Position numbers and translations under genes: made by a program. The notes beneath the pieces are model-generated. The model saw only the letters and a program-made list of their open reading frames with translations. It searched no databases and was not told the origin of the DNA. Below, piece by piece: positions 11,590 to 22,503 of a stretch of 64,000 bases of DNA. The stretch is from assembly GCA_003427395.1 (NCBI GenBank), contig BFEA01000038.1, positions 217,106 to 281,105 on the forward strand, read 5' to 3'. How positions within the stretch are numbered: the first letter of the stretch is position 1; each line of letters begins with the position of its first letter. Source of the DNA: Chara braunii. Its lineage: Eukaryota; Streptophyta; Charophyceae; Charales; Characeae.

Positions 11590-11647
11590 CAAACTGTTGA
11601 GGGTTCAACCTCCTGATGAGTCGGTGAAACTCCGACAAAACAGTTTG
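11590..11647 (+). ncRNA. type III hammerhead ribozyme, complete fold with one core change
   Basis: Stem III pairs CAAACTGT (11590-11597) with ACAGTTTG (11640-11647). Predicted cleavage follows T11598. Stem I is GAGG (11599-11602) with CCTC (11609-11612) around a 6-nt loop. The core CTGATGA is at 11613-11619. Stem II is GTCGG/CCGAC around TGAAACT. The normally invariant GAAA reads AAAA (G12 to A at 11637), which in known hammerheads abolishes or strongly lowers activity, so this copy is probably dead. Confidence 0.9.
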
Positions 11648-11716
11648 TCATAACCCCTCGTTTGTTGTCCTCTTCTCTCTCTTGTCTACGGTTTACCGGG
11701 CACTGTTTGTGACGAT

Positions 11717-11731
11717 ATCTATCTATCTATC

Positions 11732-11784
<53 letters not shown>

Positions 11785-11786
11785 AT
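11717..11786. repeat. (CTAT)n microsatellite
   Basis: A tetranucleotide CTAT run, slightly interrupted, directly after the truncated second retrozyme-like unit. Confidence 0.95.
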
Positions 11787-11796
11787 CGTCATATGC

Positions 11797-12543
11797 AAGG
11801 TGACCGGCGTTCGGGACGGGCCGAACGCCCGAACCCATGGGAGCCCTTGGGGATGCGTTCGGCCATTCGGGCCGAACGAGGACCCCCCCCCCCAAAAAAA
11901 AAAAAAAAAGGTCATCAAAAAAATCTGAAAAAAAAAATGTTATGGAGAAAACTAAATTAAACAAGATTTGCCTGAGCATAGCATCCGAATTCCTTACCAA
12001 ATTTGAAATAAAATAAAATACGGAAAACAAATACTACTAATAAAAAAAAAATAATAATAATAATAAATAAATAAATTTAGTGAGTGCGCGAGCATGTTTT
12101 CGACACCGCCATCTTTGGCGATTTTTCATTTTGTTTTGTCACAACTAAATGCCCTGAAAATTTACAGATGTGTACTTCACATAATACAAAACCCACTAAA
12201 AACGTTTCAAAAAATACTAAAATTGTTTAAACCCCGAACTAAAGTGAAAACAAAAAGTAAAAAGTGAAAAAATACGTGGGCGAGCACTTTTTGACACCGC
12301 CATCTTTGGCGATTTTTAATTCTTATTTGGCTTAGCCAAATCACTTGAAAATTAACAGGCATGTACCTCACGTCATAGAGAACTCACAAAACAAACTTCA
12401 GAAAACAATAATTATTTTTAGGCCCCGAAATAAATCTTGACGGGGCCGAACGCCGTCGGGTTCGGAACCCGTACGGGACCCCGAACGTTCGTAAGTACGG
12501 AGGTCTGCCCAAGGACCTCCGTACGTACGGGCTGGTGATCTTG

Positions 12544-12544
<1 letters not shown>
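11797..12544. mobile_element. TIR element family M (copy B)
   Basis: It opens AAGGTGACCGGCGTTCGGGA and closes GGCTGGTGATCTTGT next to a TA microsatellite. GACACCGCCATCTTTGGCGA occurs twice inside (about 12105 and 12293), the reverse complement of the GATGGTGGTGTCAA word in copy A, so it lies in the opposite orientation. AT-rich interior, no coding capacity. Confidence 0.8.
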
Positions 12545-12585
<41 letters not shown>

Positions 12586-12588
<3 letters not shown>

Positions 12589-12653
12589 TCACAAACAGAA
12601 CTGCCCGGTAAACCGTAGGCAGAGAGAGAGAAGAGGACAACAAATGAGGGGCT
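12586..12653 (-). mobile_element. retrozyme-like fragment
   Basis: Reverse complement of the segment just downstream of the hammerhead in the unit at 11174, from the ACAG(A)CCCTC block to TTTGTGACGATAT. It lies between TIR copies B and C and its distal end again abuts a (TA)n run. The ribozyme core itself is absent. Confidence 0.8.
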
Positions 12654-12655
12654 GT

Positions 12656-13384
12656 GACACCAGCCCGTATGTACGGAGGTCCCCGGGCAGACCTCCGTGC
12701 GTATGCGCGTTCGGGGTCCCGTACGGGGTCCGAACTCGACTGCGTTCAGCCCCCGCCAAAAATTATTTTGGGGCTTAAAAATAATTTGTTTTTTCTGAAT
12801 ATTTTTTTGTGAGTTTTATAAGACGTGAGGTACATGCCTATACATTTTCACGTGAAATAATAATTAAAAATCGCCAAAGATGGTGGTGTCAAAACGTGCT
12901 CGCCAACATTGTTTTTTACTTTTTCTTTTTTGTTTTCACTTTAGCTCGATGTCTAAACAATTTAATTATTTTTTGAAACTTTTTTAGTGGGTTTTTCATT
13001 ATGTGAAATACACATTTGTAAATTTTCAGGGTTTACATTGCCAAAAAAAAATGAAAATTCGCCAAGGATGGTGGTCTCAAAAACGTGCTCTCTCACTCAC
13101 TAAATTTAGTTCTTTTTTTTCCCCTTATTTTTATTATTAGTATTTTCTTTTCTTATTTTATTTTTATTTCATATTTGGTAAGGAATTTGGATGTAATGCT
13201 CAGACAAATCTTGTTTAGTTTAGTTTTTTTCATAAAATATTTTTTTTTCAGATTGTTTTGATTTTTTTTTTTGTTTTCTGGGTTCGCGTTCGACCCGAAC
13301 GGCCGAACGCATCCCCAAAGGGTCCCATACATTTGGGCGTTCGAGTTCAGGTGTTCAGATCGTCCAGAACGCCGGTTACCCTGT
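12656..13384. mobile_element. TIR element family M (copy C)
   Basis: It begins ACCAGCCCGTATGTACGGAG, matching the reverse of copy B's right end, and ends GAACGCCGGTTACCCTGT. Two CAAAGATGGTGGTGTCAA-type blocks lie inside (about 12874 and 13060). No coding capacity. Confidence 0.78.
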
Positions 13385-13439
13385 AGACATATATATTCTA
13401 TTTGACGATATATATATATGTCCTTACAAGTTTTCGTAA

Positions 13440-14107
13440 AAAAAACAAAAAACAAATTAAAAAAATCAAAAACATCATAAAAATCAAAAAAATCTGAAAC
13501 AAAAATATGTTATGCAGAAGAATAAACTGAACAACATTTGCCCCAATGCTACATCCAAGTTCTTTACCAAATTTGAAATAAAAATCAAATACTAAAAATA
13601 AATAATAATAGTAAAAATTAGAAAAAATAAAACGATAATAAAATTATTAAGTGGGCGAGCACATTCTTGATACCGCCATCTTTGGTGATTTTTTTTTTTT
13701 TTTTGGCTATGGCACATGCCATGAAAATTATTATATGTGTATACTACATAATAAAAAAAATACAAATAAAGTTAAAAAAAATAATAATTTTTTCATGCCC
13801 TGAAATAAACGAAAAACAAAAAGTGAAAAGAGAAAGAAAAAAAAAATTAGTGAGTGGGCAAACAAGTTTTGACACCACCATCTTTGCCGATTTTTTTTTT
13901 TTTTTTTTTATGAATAGAATCGCTTCAAAATTAAGAGGGTGATACCCTACATCACAAAGAACTCACAAAAAAAATTCAGAAAAAAATAATAATATGTAGG
14001 TGCCGGGGTCCGAACCCCTTCACGTTTGGGTCTATACGGGGACTCGAATGTTTGAATGTTCGGCGGTCAACTTAGGGGCATCTGTACATTCGGTCTGGCA
14101 ACCCTGT
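13440..14107. mobile_element. TIR element family M (copy D)
   Basis: The right end GGTCTGGCAACCCTGT abuts (TA)n at 14108. Inside are two GACACC(G/A)CCATCTTTG blocks and CGAACCCCTTCACGTTTGG. The left terminus is degenerate, so the start is approximate. Confidence 0.65.
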
Positions 14108-14228
14108 ATATATATATATGTATATATATAATTTTATGTAAAAAAAAAAAAAAAAATCATTATAATATTAAATTTATCTTTAAAATGAAATAAAAGTCCG
14201 GACGATTTAATGAAATGTCAGTTATATT

Positions 14229-14850
14229 ACAGTCAGGTTTGTCAGGCCAAACGCATTGAGACCCCTAAGCTGACCCCTGAACGTTCGAGCGTTCGGGTCC
14301 CCGTAAGGGGCCCGAATCCAAACGGGTTTGGACCCCGCAAAAATACATTTTGGCACCTAAATATTGTTAGTTTTTTTTTTTTTTTTTTTTTTTCTTTGGA
14401 ATGTAAGGTATCTTACTCTTAATTTTTAAGGAATTTTGTTAAGCCAAAAAATAATGAAAAATTGGCAAAGATGGTGGTGTCAAAGCTTGCTTGCCCACTC
14501 ACTAATTTGTTTTTTCTTTTTTTCACATTTTGTTTTCCTTTTATTTTAGGGCATGAAAAAAATTATTATTTTTTCAAACCTTATTTGTAGGTTCTCTATT
14601 ATAAAAGATACACATATATAATTTTTTATAGCATTTGTCAAAGCCATAAAGAAAAAGAAAAAAAACCCGTAAAAGATGGCGGTGTCAAAAACGTGCTCGC
14701 CCACTCAATAATTTTATTTTCGTTTTATTTAATTTATATTTCAAATTTGGTAAAAAATTTGGATGTAACATTCAGACCAATGTTGTTCAGTTTATTCTTT
14801 TGCATAACATATTTTGTTTTTCATTTTTTTTTATTTTGGCTGAGTGAGGA
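14229..14850. mobile_element. TIR element family M (copy E, right end lost)
   Basis: It starts ACAGTCAGGTTTGTCAGGCC and carries GACCCCGCAAAAA, GGCAAAGATGGTGGTGTCAA and GATGGCGGTGTCAAAAACGT. Similarity fades around 14850 where unrelated GC-rich DNA begins. Confidence 0.7.
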
Positions 14851-15290
14851 CGCCGCCCGGCCGGGCCTGCCCTGCCGGGCTGGGCTCAGCCGGTTGGGCC
14901 CGTAGAGGCCGCTCGGTTAAATCGGGCAAGACAAAAAAATGGCCAGATTTTTTTTATTGTTTTTTTTAAGCCGGGGTCGTTCTGCGCTCGACGAGAGGAC
15001 CCCGAATCTGCAATAAAAATTTGGTTTTGGTGGGGGGATGGGGGGTTGGTCTGGGTGGGGGGTGCTGGGGTTCGGGGGGGGGTTGTGATGGGGTGCAGAT
15101 GCGTTTTTCTTTGTTTTTTTGTTTTTTTTAAGGGGTGTGTGTGTATACAAGGGGTGGTGAAAGAGAAAAGAGAGAGAGAGAGAGAGAGAGAGAGAACCGA
15201 TCCCCTTAGCACGGCTCAAACGGCCCATGTAGGCTATCTGAAGGGTCCTCGCAAACATGTAGCGCATGCCCCCCCATCAAAATCGAGGCA
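14851..15290. other. GC-rich then G-rich DNA with (GA)n; no gene recognised
   Basis: Contains CCCGGCCGGGCCTGCC-like words, a G-rich stretch near 15020-15090 and a (GA)n run at about 15166-15195. The frames are low complexity. Confidence 0.5.
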
Positions 15291-15294
15291 GGTA

Positions 15295-15400
15295 GTGAAT
15301 ATGAAATAGAGCACGAGTTGGCCGAATATATACTCAAGATTCGAATTCAGGTCTATGTTTCAACAGTTATGGGTTGCTTACGTAGATAGGGCATGTTGGT
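15295..15400 (-). mobile_element. tRNA-related SINE fragment (copy 1)
   Basis: The reverse strand reads AACTGTTGAAACATAGACCT then GAATTCGAATCTTG, a B-box-like block. It aligns with the minus-strand elements near 56275-56440 and 61490-61585, which share CTGTTGGAA and a B-box region. A short, decayed copy. Confidence 0.6.
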
Positions 15401-15418
15401 CTCTGCACGTGACTCTTA

Positions 15419-15532
15419 GGGCTTGACTGCACTACTCACGAAATGTGCACAATTAGAATGAATCTTCTGCAGAACGTGGAATGATACGCGACCATATGTT
15501 TTGTTTTTTGTGCATTTGGTGAGTAAAGGCCC
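15419..15532. mobile_element. Tourist/Harbinger-like MITE family A (copy 3, TSD TTA)
   Basis: The element runs from GGGCTTGACTGCACTACTCA to TTTGGTGAGTAAAGGCCC. TTA precedes (15416-15418) and follows it (15533-15535). TTA/TAA duplications with GGGC termini are characteristic of PIF/Harbinger-Tourist MITEs. Interior AATGAATCTTCTGCAGAACG matches other copies. Confidence 0.85.
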
Positions 15533-15566
15533 TTAGGTCCACACATAGTATCACATACTGATTAAT

Positions 15567-15800
15567 TGGAATGATACTCGACCATACTGTGCAAAACGTG
15601 GAATGATACGCGACCATACTGTGCAAAACGTGGAATGATACGCGACCATAGTGTGATTAATTTGCATGTAGCTCTAGCACGTGGCGAGCATCTAAAACAA
15701 CTACCTATCAAAACGTGGAATCTTCTGCAGAACGTGGAATGACACGCGACCATACTGTGCAAAATTATAATGAATCTTCTGCAGAACGTTATCAACTTCA
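15567..15800. repeat. amplified internal segment of MITE family A
   Basis: GGAATGATACGCGACCATA and TGTGCAAAACGT recur in tandem about every 33 bp from 15567, then AATGAATCTTCTGCAGAACG returns at 15770. All are internal words of the adjacent family A MITE, so a piece of it was tandemly amplified and interrupted by AGCTCTAGCACGTGGCGAGC at 15669 (also found at 26161). Confidence 0.75.
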
Positions 15801-16077
15801 CACCAAGACATGGTTTTCCTCAGGGACTAGACTCAACATGACCTCTCTAAAATGCGTTCCAACGCTTCGCAGTCAAGTGCACCTATAAGCAAAAGACGTC
15901 GAGTGCCCACAACATAGATACTAAAGATATAACGGTTGGAGGGCATGGGGGAGGTGGGAGGGCAGACCATACATAGGTAGACCAAACAAGGGCAAAGGAA
16001 CAACCAACAAGCAGGAAAAAAAATACAAGTTCCAAACAACAAACAACCGAAAAAATAAAATAAAAGACCATGACGAT

Positions 16078-16133
16078 AGATTGTTTCGTCGGAGTTGCAC
16101 CGACTCATCAGGAGGCTGAACCCTCGACAATCT
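16078..16133 (-). ncRNA. type III hammerhead ribozyme, fully conserved core
   Basis: Read on the minus strand: stem III AGATTGT (16133-16127) pairs perfectly with ACAATCT (16084-16078). The cleavage triplet is GUC with cleavage after C16126. Stem I is GAGG/CCTC around GTTCAG, core CTGATGA at 16111-16105, stem II GTCGG/CCGAC around TGCAACT, then GAAA at 16087-16084. Every invariant hammerhead core base is present. Relative to the copy at 11590 the stem III arms are different on both strands but still complementary, which supports a selected fold. Confidence 0.93.
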
Positions 16134-16830
16134 GTGGGAATCTCCGTATTTGGTGGTTTGGGTCATGAACACTTTAACCCTTGTTGAAGGCAGACTGTCC
16201 CGAAGCAGAACATAGCAGCGGTCAGCAACCCTGTGGAGCACCAGACAACACATTAGAGGCAACACGGCTGCACAACGCCAAAAACAATTGCAAGGAACAA
16301 CATGGCACGCAGGACATATGCAGCGCGGCAACCATGAAGTGAAGCACAAGGCAAAATAAGAAGGGTAACCACACTGCAAGGAACGACATGGCGAGCGGAC
16401 CCGCAGCTCGGCCACCGTGGAGCGGAGCACAAGGCAACCAGCCTACAGGGCACACAAGCAGCAAACACGGAAGGCACGACCAGCGGATGAGCAGCACGAC
16501 AACGAACCAGTAAAGCTCAAGGCAGCACCAACAACACGGCCACACAACGCAGTAAACACAATAATTCGCAGAGAGCCACACGCGAAGCAAGTGGGACAGG
16601 CAACAAGGCAGTGACGGAGTGCAGACGAGGCCGTCCACACATCCAACACGGAGCAAAGCAGCGCATGACCTACTCACATTACGATTGAACCCCACAGACT
16701 GTTGGTTCCCACCACCCACTGAGCCAAGGAGTCACTCCGACAAACATTCGTCATCACCTACATGCAACACAAACATCCTGAACGGAGCGGCCCCCATAAA
16801 AGTGCAGTAGGCACTCCATATAAGGAACCA
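16134..16830 (-). mobile_element. possible retrozyme body upstream of the hammerhead
   Basis: Non-coding, GC-rich sequence lies 5' of the ribozyme on its strand. It contains internal repeats such as CAAGGAACRACATGGC at about 16292 and 16379, and GACTGTTGG at about 16697 and 16828. No second hammerhead was found here, so assignment to the element is by adjacency only. Confidence 0.35.
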
Positions 16831-16939
16831 CCGACTGTTGGCACTACCTAAGGGTGCTCAGTTGGGTAAGCAAAAATACTTAGAAAAAAATCAGAGGGAG
16901 GACAGACCACAAGTGGAAAACTGACAAACATAAAACTGA

Positions 16940-16977
16940 TTGTGTATGTGTGTATGTGTATGTGTGTGTGCATGTGT

Positions 16978-17047
<70 letters not shown>
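16940..17047. repeat. (TG)n microsatellite
   Basis: Interrupted then pure TG run of about 100 bp, followed by an (AATC)n run at about 17085-17117. The Cys-Val and His-Thr frames are artefacts. Confidence 0.97.
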
Positions 17048-17050
<3 letters not shown>

Positions 17051-17399
17051 GGGGGGAGGGGAGGGAGGACCCCTCCCCCACCAATCAATCAATCAATCAA
17101 TCTATCAATCAATCAATTTTTTTTTTTCTATTTTTTTTTCACACACCAAAAACCACCCTTCCCCCGACTTTTTTTTAAAACTTTTTTTCGTTCAAGGGGG
17201 TAGGGTCGGGGTTCCGAAACCCCAATCTGCAACCCCCTTTCCCAACCCTCTTTCCCCTCGGCCGCGGGGGGCCGCTGAAGACCGCGGCCATTACGGTCAT
17301 GACCTCGGCCTCGTGGCCGCGGGGGACTCATAGCCTTAGATTGACTGTTCACTATACAGTAAACCTTAGATTCATAGCCTTAGATGTTTATAGCATTAG

Positions 17400-18560
17400 G
17401 GAGGTGCTTTTAGATCATTTATCATTTTATGATATTCATCATCTTCAAGATACAGTAAGCAGAATCATATAGAGCGATAGGTAAGGGAAAGGGTTGCTTT
17501 CATATCATTTCATACTTCACGATACTTATAATCTTTAGCATAAAGCGACCTGTACTTGACGTGGGCAAAGGGGAAGTGGTACTTTCTAGCCATTCAGTAC
17601 TTTAGAATGTTTACGACTTTTAAGATATAGTAAGCATTATGGTATAGAGCAATGAACATGGGAAGGGGTGTTTGTTGAAGTCATTCAATACTTAAGGGTG
17701 TTCATGATCTTTAGGAAAGAACAATATACAAAAGTGGGTTGGGGGAGGGTTGTTTTCAAGTTACTCGTTACTTGTCGACTTTCAGGATTTTCATAATAGA
17801 ACAACAAGGTTCAAAGTAAACAATCAGGGATGCTTTCAAATCATTCACCACTTCAGGATATGAACTTCGAGATAAACATCCAGATGGTGGAGGAGGTTCA
17901 AAATCTCTATAATCTTCATGATGGAATAATATAGAGTTTTATATTGGGCGTTGACACAACTACACGATGTTCGAGATCTTCATGATAGAACTATCCAATG
18001 GCGGGGGGATGCTCGTAAAAGATTCATCACTTCATGATGTTCATAATCTTATGTTAGAATAACATAGACTCAAAGTGGGCGAGGGGTACATGCTTTTAGA
18101 TCATTCACCACTTCAGGATGTTAGCGGTATTTATAGTAGAAGCCTTAGATGTCGAGGGACTATTGTTTTTAAGGTATCCCCCACTACAGGCTGTTCATGA
18201 TCTTCATGACAAAATAACATCGAACGTAAGTATAGATCGAATATTGGCAAAAGGGGGTTGATTTCACACAATTCACCACGTTAACTTCAAGATGTTCATG
18301 AACTTTATCATACAATAAGTAGAACCATATACAACGATGTATAGAGAGAGTAGGATTGTTTTTATGTCATTGACCACTTTATTCTATTTATGGTTTGTAG
18401 CATAGAGTGATATAGACTGGACATTGGCAAAGAGAACAATACTTTCAGGTCATTCATCACTTCAAGATAATTATATTATTCATGATAAGACATTACGAAT
18501 TGAGAATGGGCAAAAAGAGGGTTGCTTTCATGACATTCAACACTTTCGAATATTCACGAC
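17400..18560 (+). repeat. degenerate ~85-bp satellite, about 13 units
   Basis: The word TCATTCACCACTTCAGGATG and its variants recur near 17413, 17505, 17590, 17680, 17760, 17840, 18021, 18100, 18270, 18367, 18450 and 18531. Each is followed by TTCATGATCTT and then a GGGCAAAGGGG-like block. Spacing is mostly 78-95 bp and divergence is high, so the array is old. Confidence 0.85.
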
Positions 18561-18589
18561 CTTAAGGATATAACCTTGATTGTTTTATT

Positions 18590-18712
18590 ATGAAGGTTAT
18601 AAATATCTTGAAGTGGTGAATGTCACTGAAGCACAATTTTCTTGCTCAATTATTTGAATTTTTCTATCATAAAAATCATAAGTATCTTGAAGTGGTGAAT
18701 GGTTTGAAAGCA
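18590..18712 (-). repeat. inverted units of the 85-bp satellite
   Basis: ATCTTGAAGTGGTGAATG appears twice here (about 18608 and 18690), the reverse complement of the array word CATTCACCACTTCAAGAT. The array therefore changes orientation near 18570. Confidence 0.8.
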
Positions 18713-19600
18713 CCGTTGTCGCGCGTATCAGCTCCCGCTTTTCTTGCAAAGTGTGGGAGCCCTCCCGACCATGTCATGTAGGAGTAAAAACAACAAAACT
18801 AAGCAAGAGACAACTTGGGAATGACGTAAAGTATCCCGCCAACCACCGCGAAAGGCGTGGTCGCGTCGTCCCTTCGCCACTCTAACAGGGTGTGCCGACT
18901 GTACTTTCCACGGTCCCCTATGACAGGATAGGTTCTCACGAGGTACAACTTGTCTTCCTTAAGGGGATGTCACCACCCTTAAGGGCGTATCCCTATAGAG
19001 CTACTGACCCACATGCAAAAAATTTAAATGCAATTGCACAGGTAGATCAACCGAGGACGTTTGTTCATTCGCTGTACTATAGATATGTTTGGTTAACGCC
19101 AAATGGACCCGAACGTCGTTCGTTCCTTAGGGCGTCGATCTCCTAAGTACGAAGCAGACGTCGATCGACTAGGACAATCTCAACCAAAGGTGAAACCTCA
19201 AATCTCCCCAGCCCTTAAGACACGCAACTCAAAAAAAAGTTATAACAACCATAAATATTTACATAAAAAGAAATCATTCTTAGTTGATAGGAATGTATAT
19301 CCAATCCGAAATGATAAATAAAATAATTAAATCATAATATGATATGTCCAATATCACAAAATCAAAATAAAATCCGACCTCCTTGGGTCGACTCGATAGA
19401 TAAAAAAAGTCATACAACGACCAACGAAGAGTTGACTTTGACAATAATCTTATTGCAGCTGACATGGTAGTCGTGCTGCCTCAGTTTTGACTTGATGAGA
19501 TACGTTGTCAAAGTTATTAATCTCACCCTACCGCCAGCCTAAGATTAAACACACAATCTCATCTCCACATGTTTCTAATTTTATTGGATGACATGTTACT
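18713..19600. other. no gene recognised
   Basis: AT-rich sequence with several short frames of no recognisable family. Nothing else supported. Confidence 0.4.
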
Positions 19601-21660
19601 TGGCTAATAATTCTTCATCAAATACATTACTTAAAGTGTTGCACGTCTCACCTTCTAAGAAGTGGTCTGGGGTACTCATCCTCCCCGACCGAGCACAAGA
19701 CTCGGATCGCAGAAGTCGGGTCGTCTCCATCGAGTCGACAAAGTACCTCCCCGTAGAACGGTCCACTCTGGGTCGATAACAGGGCCGACTCCTAAAGCAA
19801 AGAAGTCGACCCAAAGTGGACCGTTCTACGGGGAAGTACTTTGCCGATTCGATGAAAAGAGAATATGTCCACTGCGTGTAACTTCCACTTATTCTCATTT
19901 CTCATAAGTTCAGAGTAACTTGAACGAAAAGAAACCAAAGGAGATAGAGAATGAAAATCATTTGAACAGGTACAGATAGATAAGGTCATTCGGGATAGAA
20001 TGGGTCAATTCCCGGGAAAATACTAAATTCAATTAACTTCGTCTTCACTATATTCACGAGGTTTTTTTTACAGTACCCATTGAAATTATTCACTCCAAAA
20101 TCTTTTGTCATACAGGCAGGTGAAAGATAGACAGAGGATAATTTTTTTCTTCATCTCAAATAGGCATAATCAATTTTTTTTTCAAGCATCTCTCTACCTA
20201 CCTGCACTCAAAGCAAAACAACCAAGTTCAAAGGAAACCAATGCAACCTCATACATAAGTCAGACTTTTTTACTCACATGCATAACTCGCACAACTTTCC
20301 TCTACCTTTTCTTTCGAACATTCAAAAGAAATAGGTTCAGGCAAAGTGTGGGTTCACACATGTGTGAAGATCGTCACACAACTCCACGAGTTGTGGCCTT
20401 TCCACCGAACGACGGTCCACATTATTCCCCAAGCGTCCGAATGAGCAAGAGTCGGGCCCATTGAGAGGACTCAAGTCGGACAGCCACAAAAGAGGGTGCT
20501 CTAATGACTAAGTCCTATCTCGTCCCAACATCCTGCACAGTCCCAATGCAGTCCCCACTGCACCACAACCTCCAAGGATACTCCCCAACCAGTCTTCAGT
20601 CCACGCCACCTCAAATCCCCATCTCTGCTCACAATAGCCATACCAACTTGTTTATCCCGATCTCAAAACCAGTCTCACTTGGTCCCAAAACGGTCCCATA
20701 TGGTCCCAATGCAGTCCCACACCATCGCCCACACAATACCAGATGGTCCAAAAATCGAAACCCCTCGCAAGCGCGCCACAAAAAAAATAAAGGTGGCCCT
20801 GGCTGAAAACCGCATGTTCCGTGAGCCCCAATAACTATTGCCCTGTGCAACCACTCCACACTCTCTTCATGTTGTCGATACACGCACCACTGCCGCAGAA
20901 TCCCAACCACGCACCAGTGTCAGTCCAACCTCTAGATCACGCTGAAATCCTTCACAACCGGTGTGCACTAAAAAAAAAAAAAAAAACGTCGGGATTGTCG
21001 CTCGCCGTATCACCAAAATTGGTACCACAGTCGTCCAACAGCACCGCCGCCTGCTCACACACCACAATGGAACGGCCCACTGTACCATGAAAATTTAACA
21101 GCACTTCCCTTCAAAACAAAATCGTCGCTGCATCAACCAATTCCAGCCACACGGTCCCACCAGATGTACCATCATTGTCATGTCACTGATAAAGTAACAC
21201 TTCTACACACAAGCACAAAAGAATGTTGACGTTGCGCTTCAATTCCGGCAACACCTTCTCTCAAAATCTTTGTGGAGCAGCCTCCCCACTTAGTGTGTCA
21301 CCTACTACCACGCAAGCTGTCGGGCAGCACCTCCTCGCCGTAAACCTCCTGCCGCACGATCCGAGTTTGCTTCAGCCTTACGGCTACAGCTCACGCACAA
21401 GCGCGCAGCACAAGCAAAAGGGTGGGCAAGAAGCTCCTAGCCTTTGGCTATGGCTGCCTCCTCTCCACTCTAGTGCTCCTGCAGACCTCCAGCACCTCCA
21501 CCCAGCAGACCACCACTCCACTAGTCTCCTCTCCCCTCCAACAACAGCCAACCAATATTCACATAAGTGAACATCCTAACAACACTGCCACACTTGTGAG
21601 GCTGCTCGGTGGAATGCTGACTTTTATAGCCACTTGAAGAACTGTGGGTAATCACTTGGC
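19600..21660 (-). mobile_element. 2.1-kb dispersed element (copy 1)
   Basis: Collinear, in reverse orientation, with 37370-39460. Matching anchors include TCACACATGTGTGAACCC, AAAGAAAAGGTAGAGGAA, GGGACTGCATTGGG, TTAGAGCRCCCTCTT, GACTGACACTGGTGC and GATCCGAGT. The 5' end on the minus strand has TATAAAAG at about 21627. No conserved frame links the copies, so it looks like a non-coding transcribed element. It could be a large solo LTR or a duplicated non-coding gene; no TG...CA ends or target duplications were identified. Confidence 0.8.
19728..19854. repeat. 127-bp hairpin inside the 2.1-kb element
   Basis: Arms of about 50 bp, CATCGAGTCGACAAAGTACC on the left and TACTTTGCCGATTCGATG on the right, are reverse complements with few mismatches. 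The corresponding part of the other copy (about 39280-39400) is collinear but no longer self-complementary, so the hairpin belongs to the element and is not an inserted MITE. Confidence 0.75.
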
Positions 21661-22390
21661 CCACAGTAAAAAAAACGGAGTTGGGTTAGACCCTTGATCT
21701 GAACTCACGATCAAGGGTCAAAATCGTTGATGTTCCCCTAGGGGAACCAAGGCTTTCCAATCCTAGAAGTATTTGGTCTTCTTCCCAAGTCCCCTTATTT
21801 CTAGGATTGACCATACCCAACCAAACACTACAGCCTGTTCAAAAAACGAACAGGCGTAGTTACCCTCGCTCACACACACATTTACATACTCACCTAGTAA
21901 CTACCGCGGCCACATACGTGGCCGTTTCACATTTTCTTCCCTCTTTTTTTTTTTTTTTTTTACCCCCTCGTTTTCCTTTGTGTGGGGCAGCCCATTGTCC
22001 AAAACGAACAGCCGCCCCCTCTACCTCAAGTCATTTCATAGAGTCAAGCTAGAGAGATCCAATCGATTTTGCTCATCCTATCGATAGACATAGTGTGAAG
22101 CCAGCCACGAAATTAGAGACTTACCTGTTGGCCGGTACGTTGCTCTCCCATCGATGAAAACAATCTGTTTGTCAAAACGAACAGGAACTCATGAGTTCGA
22201 GAAGGGCAGGTTCCTAATGAAAAAGAAAGAATCTAAAACGAAATTTAAAAAAGAAAAGAATTGAACAAAAATGTAAAAAATAAAAAAATAAAAAAAAACA
22301 AAAACAAAAACTTACGTTTCTATGAAACGGTTGTCCGTTAAAACGGGCATCTTCAGAGGTTCTGCCTCTCTGCCTCTTCTCTACTTGCCA
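21661..22390. other. no gene recognised
   Basis: Contains AGACTTACCTGTTGGCCGG near 22118, the reverse of an ACAGGTAAGTCTCC word repeated near 28800 and 28972, plus A/T-rich runs. No coding signal. Confidence 0.4.

Positions 22391-22449
<59 letters not shown>
22391..22449. repeat. (GA)n microsatellite
   Basis: A pure GA run of about 59 bp. Confidence 0.97.
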
Positions 22450-22452
<3 letters not shown>

Positions 22453-22503
22453 TTCCATCGATAGGATGAGAAAAATCGAATGAATCTATCGCTAAAACAT
22501 GGA

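Larger units (their letters stand above)
11174..11717 (+). mobile_element. retrozyme-like tandem: one 425-bp unit plus a partial second unit
   Basis: The first unit runs from 11174 (GAGGGTTCAGCC) to 11598 and is followed directly by a second copy (GAGGGTTCAACC) that ends at about 11717. Both copies share the hammerhead core, then TCGTTTGTTGT, CTCTTCTCTCTC, TACGGTTTACCGGGCA and TTTGTGACGATAT. The junction between units and the left end of unit 1 both fall at the predicted hammerhead cleavage site. Retrozymes are non-autonomous plant retroelements whose RNA is cut into unit-length circles by type III hammerheads; the geometry fits, but LTR, primer-binding site and polypurine tract are not demonstrated. 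Confidence 0.75.

Noticed and set aside
16848-17333. His-Thr or Cys-Val repeat proteins
   Set aside because: Translation of a (TG)n microsatellite.
19728-19854. Independent MITE with 50-bp arms
   Set aside because: The collinear copy of the surrounding element (39280-39400) contains the same segment in decayed form, so the hairpin is part of the element.
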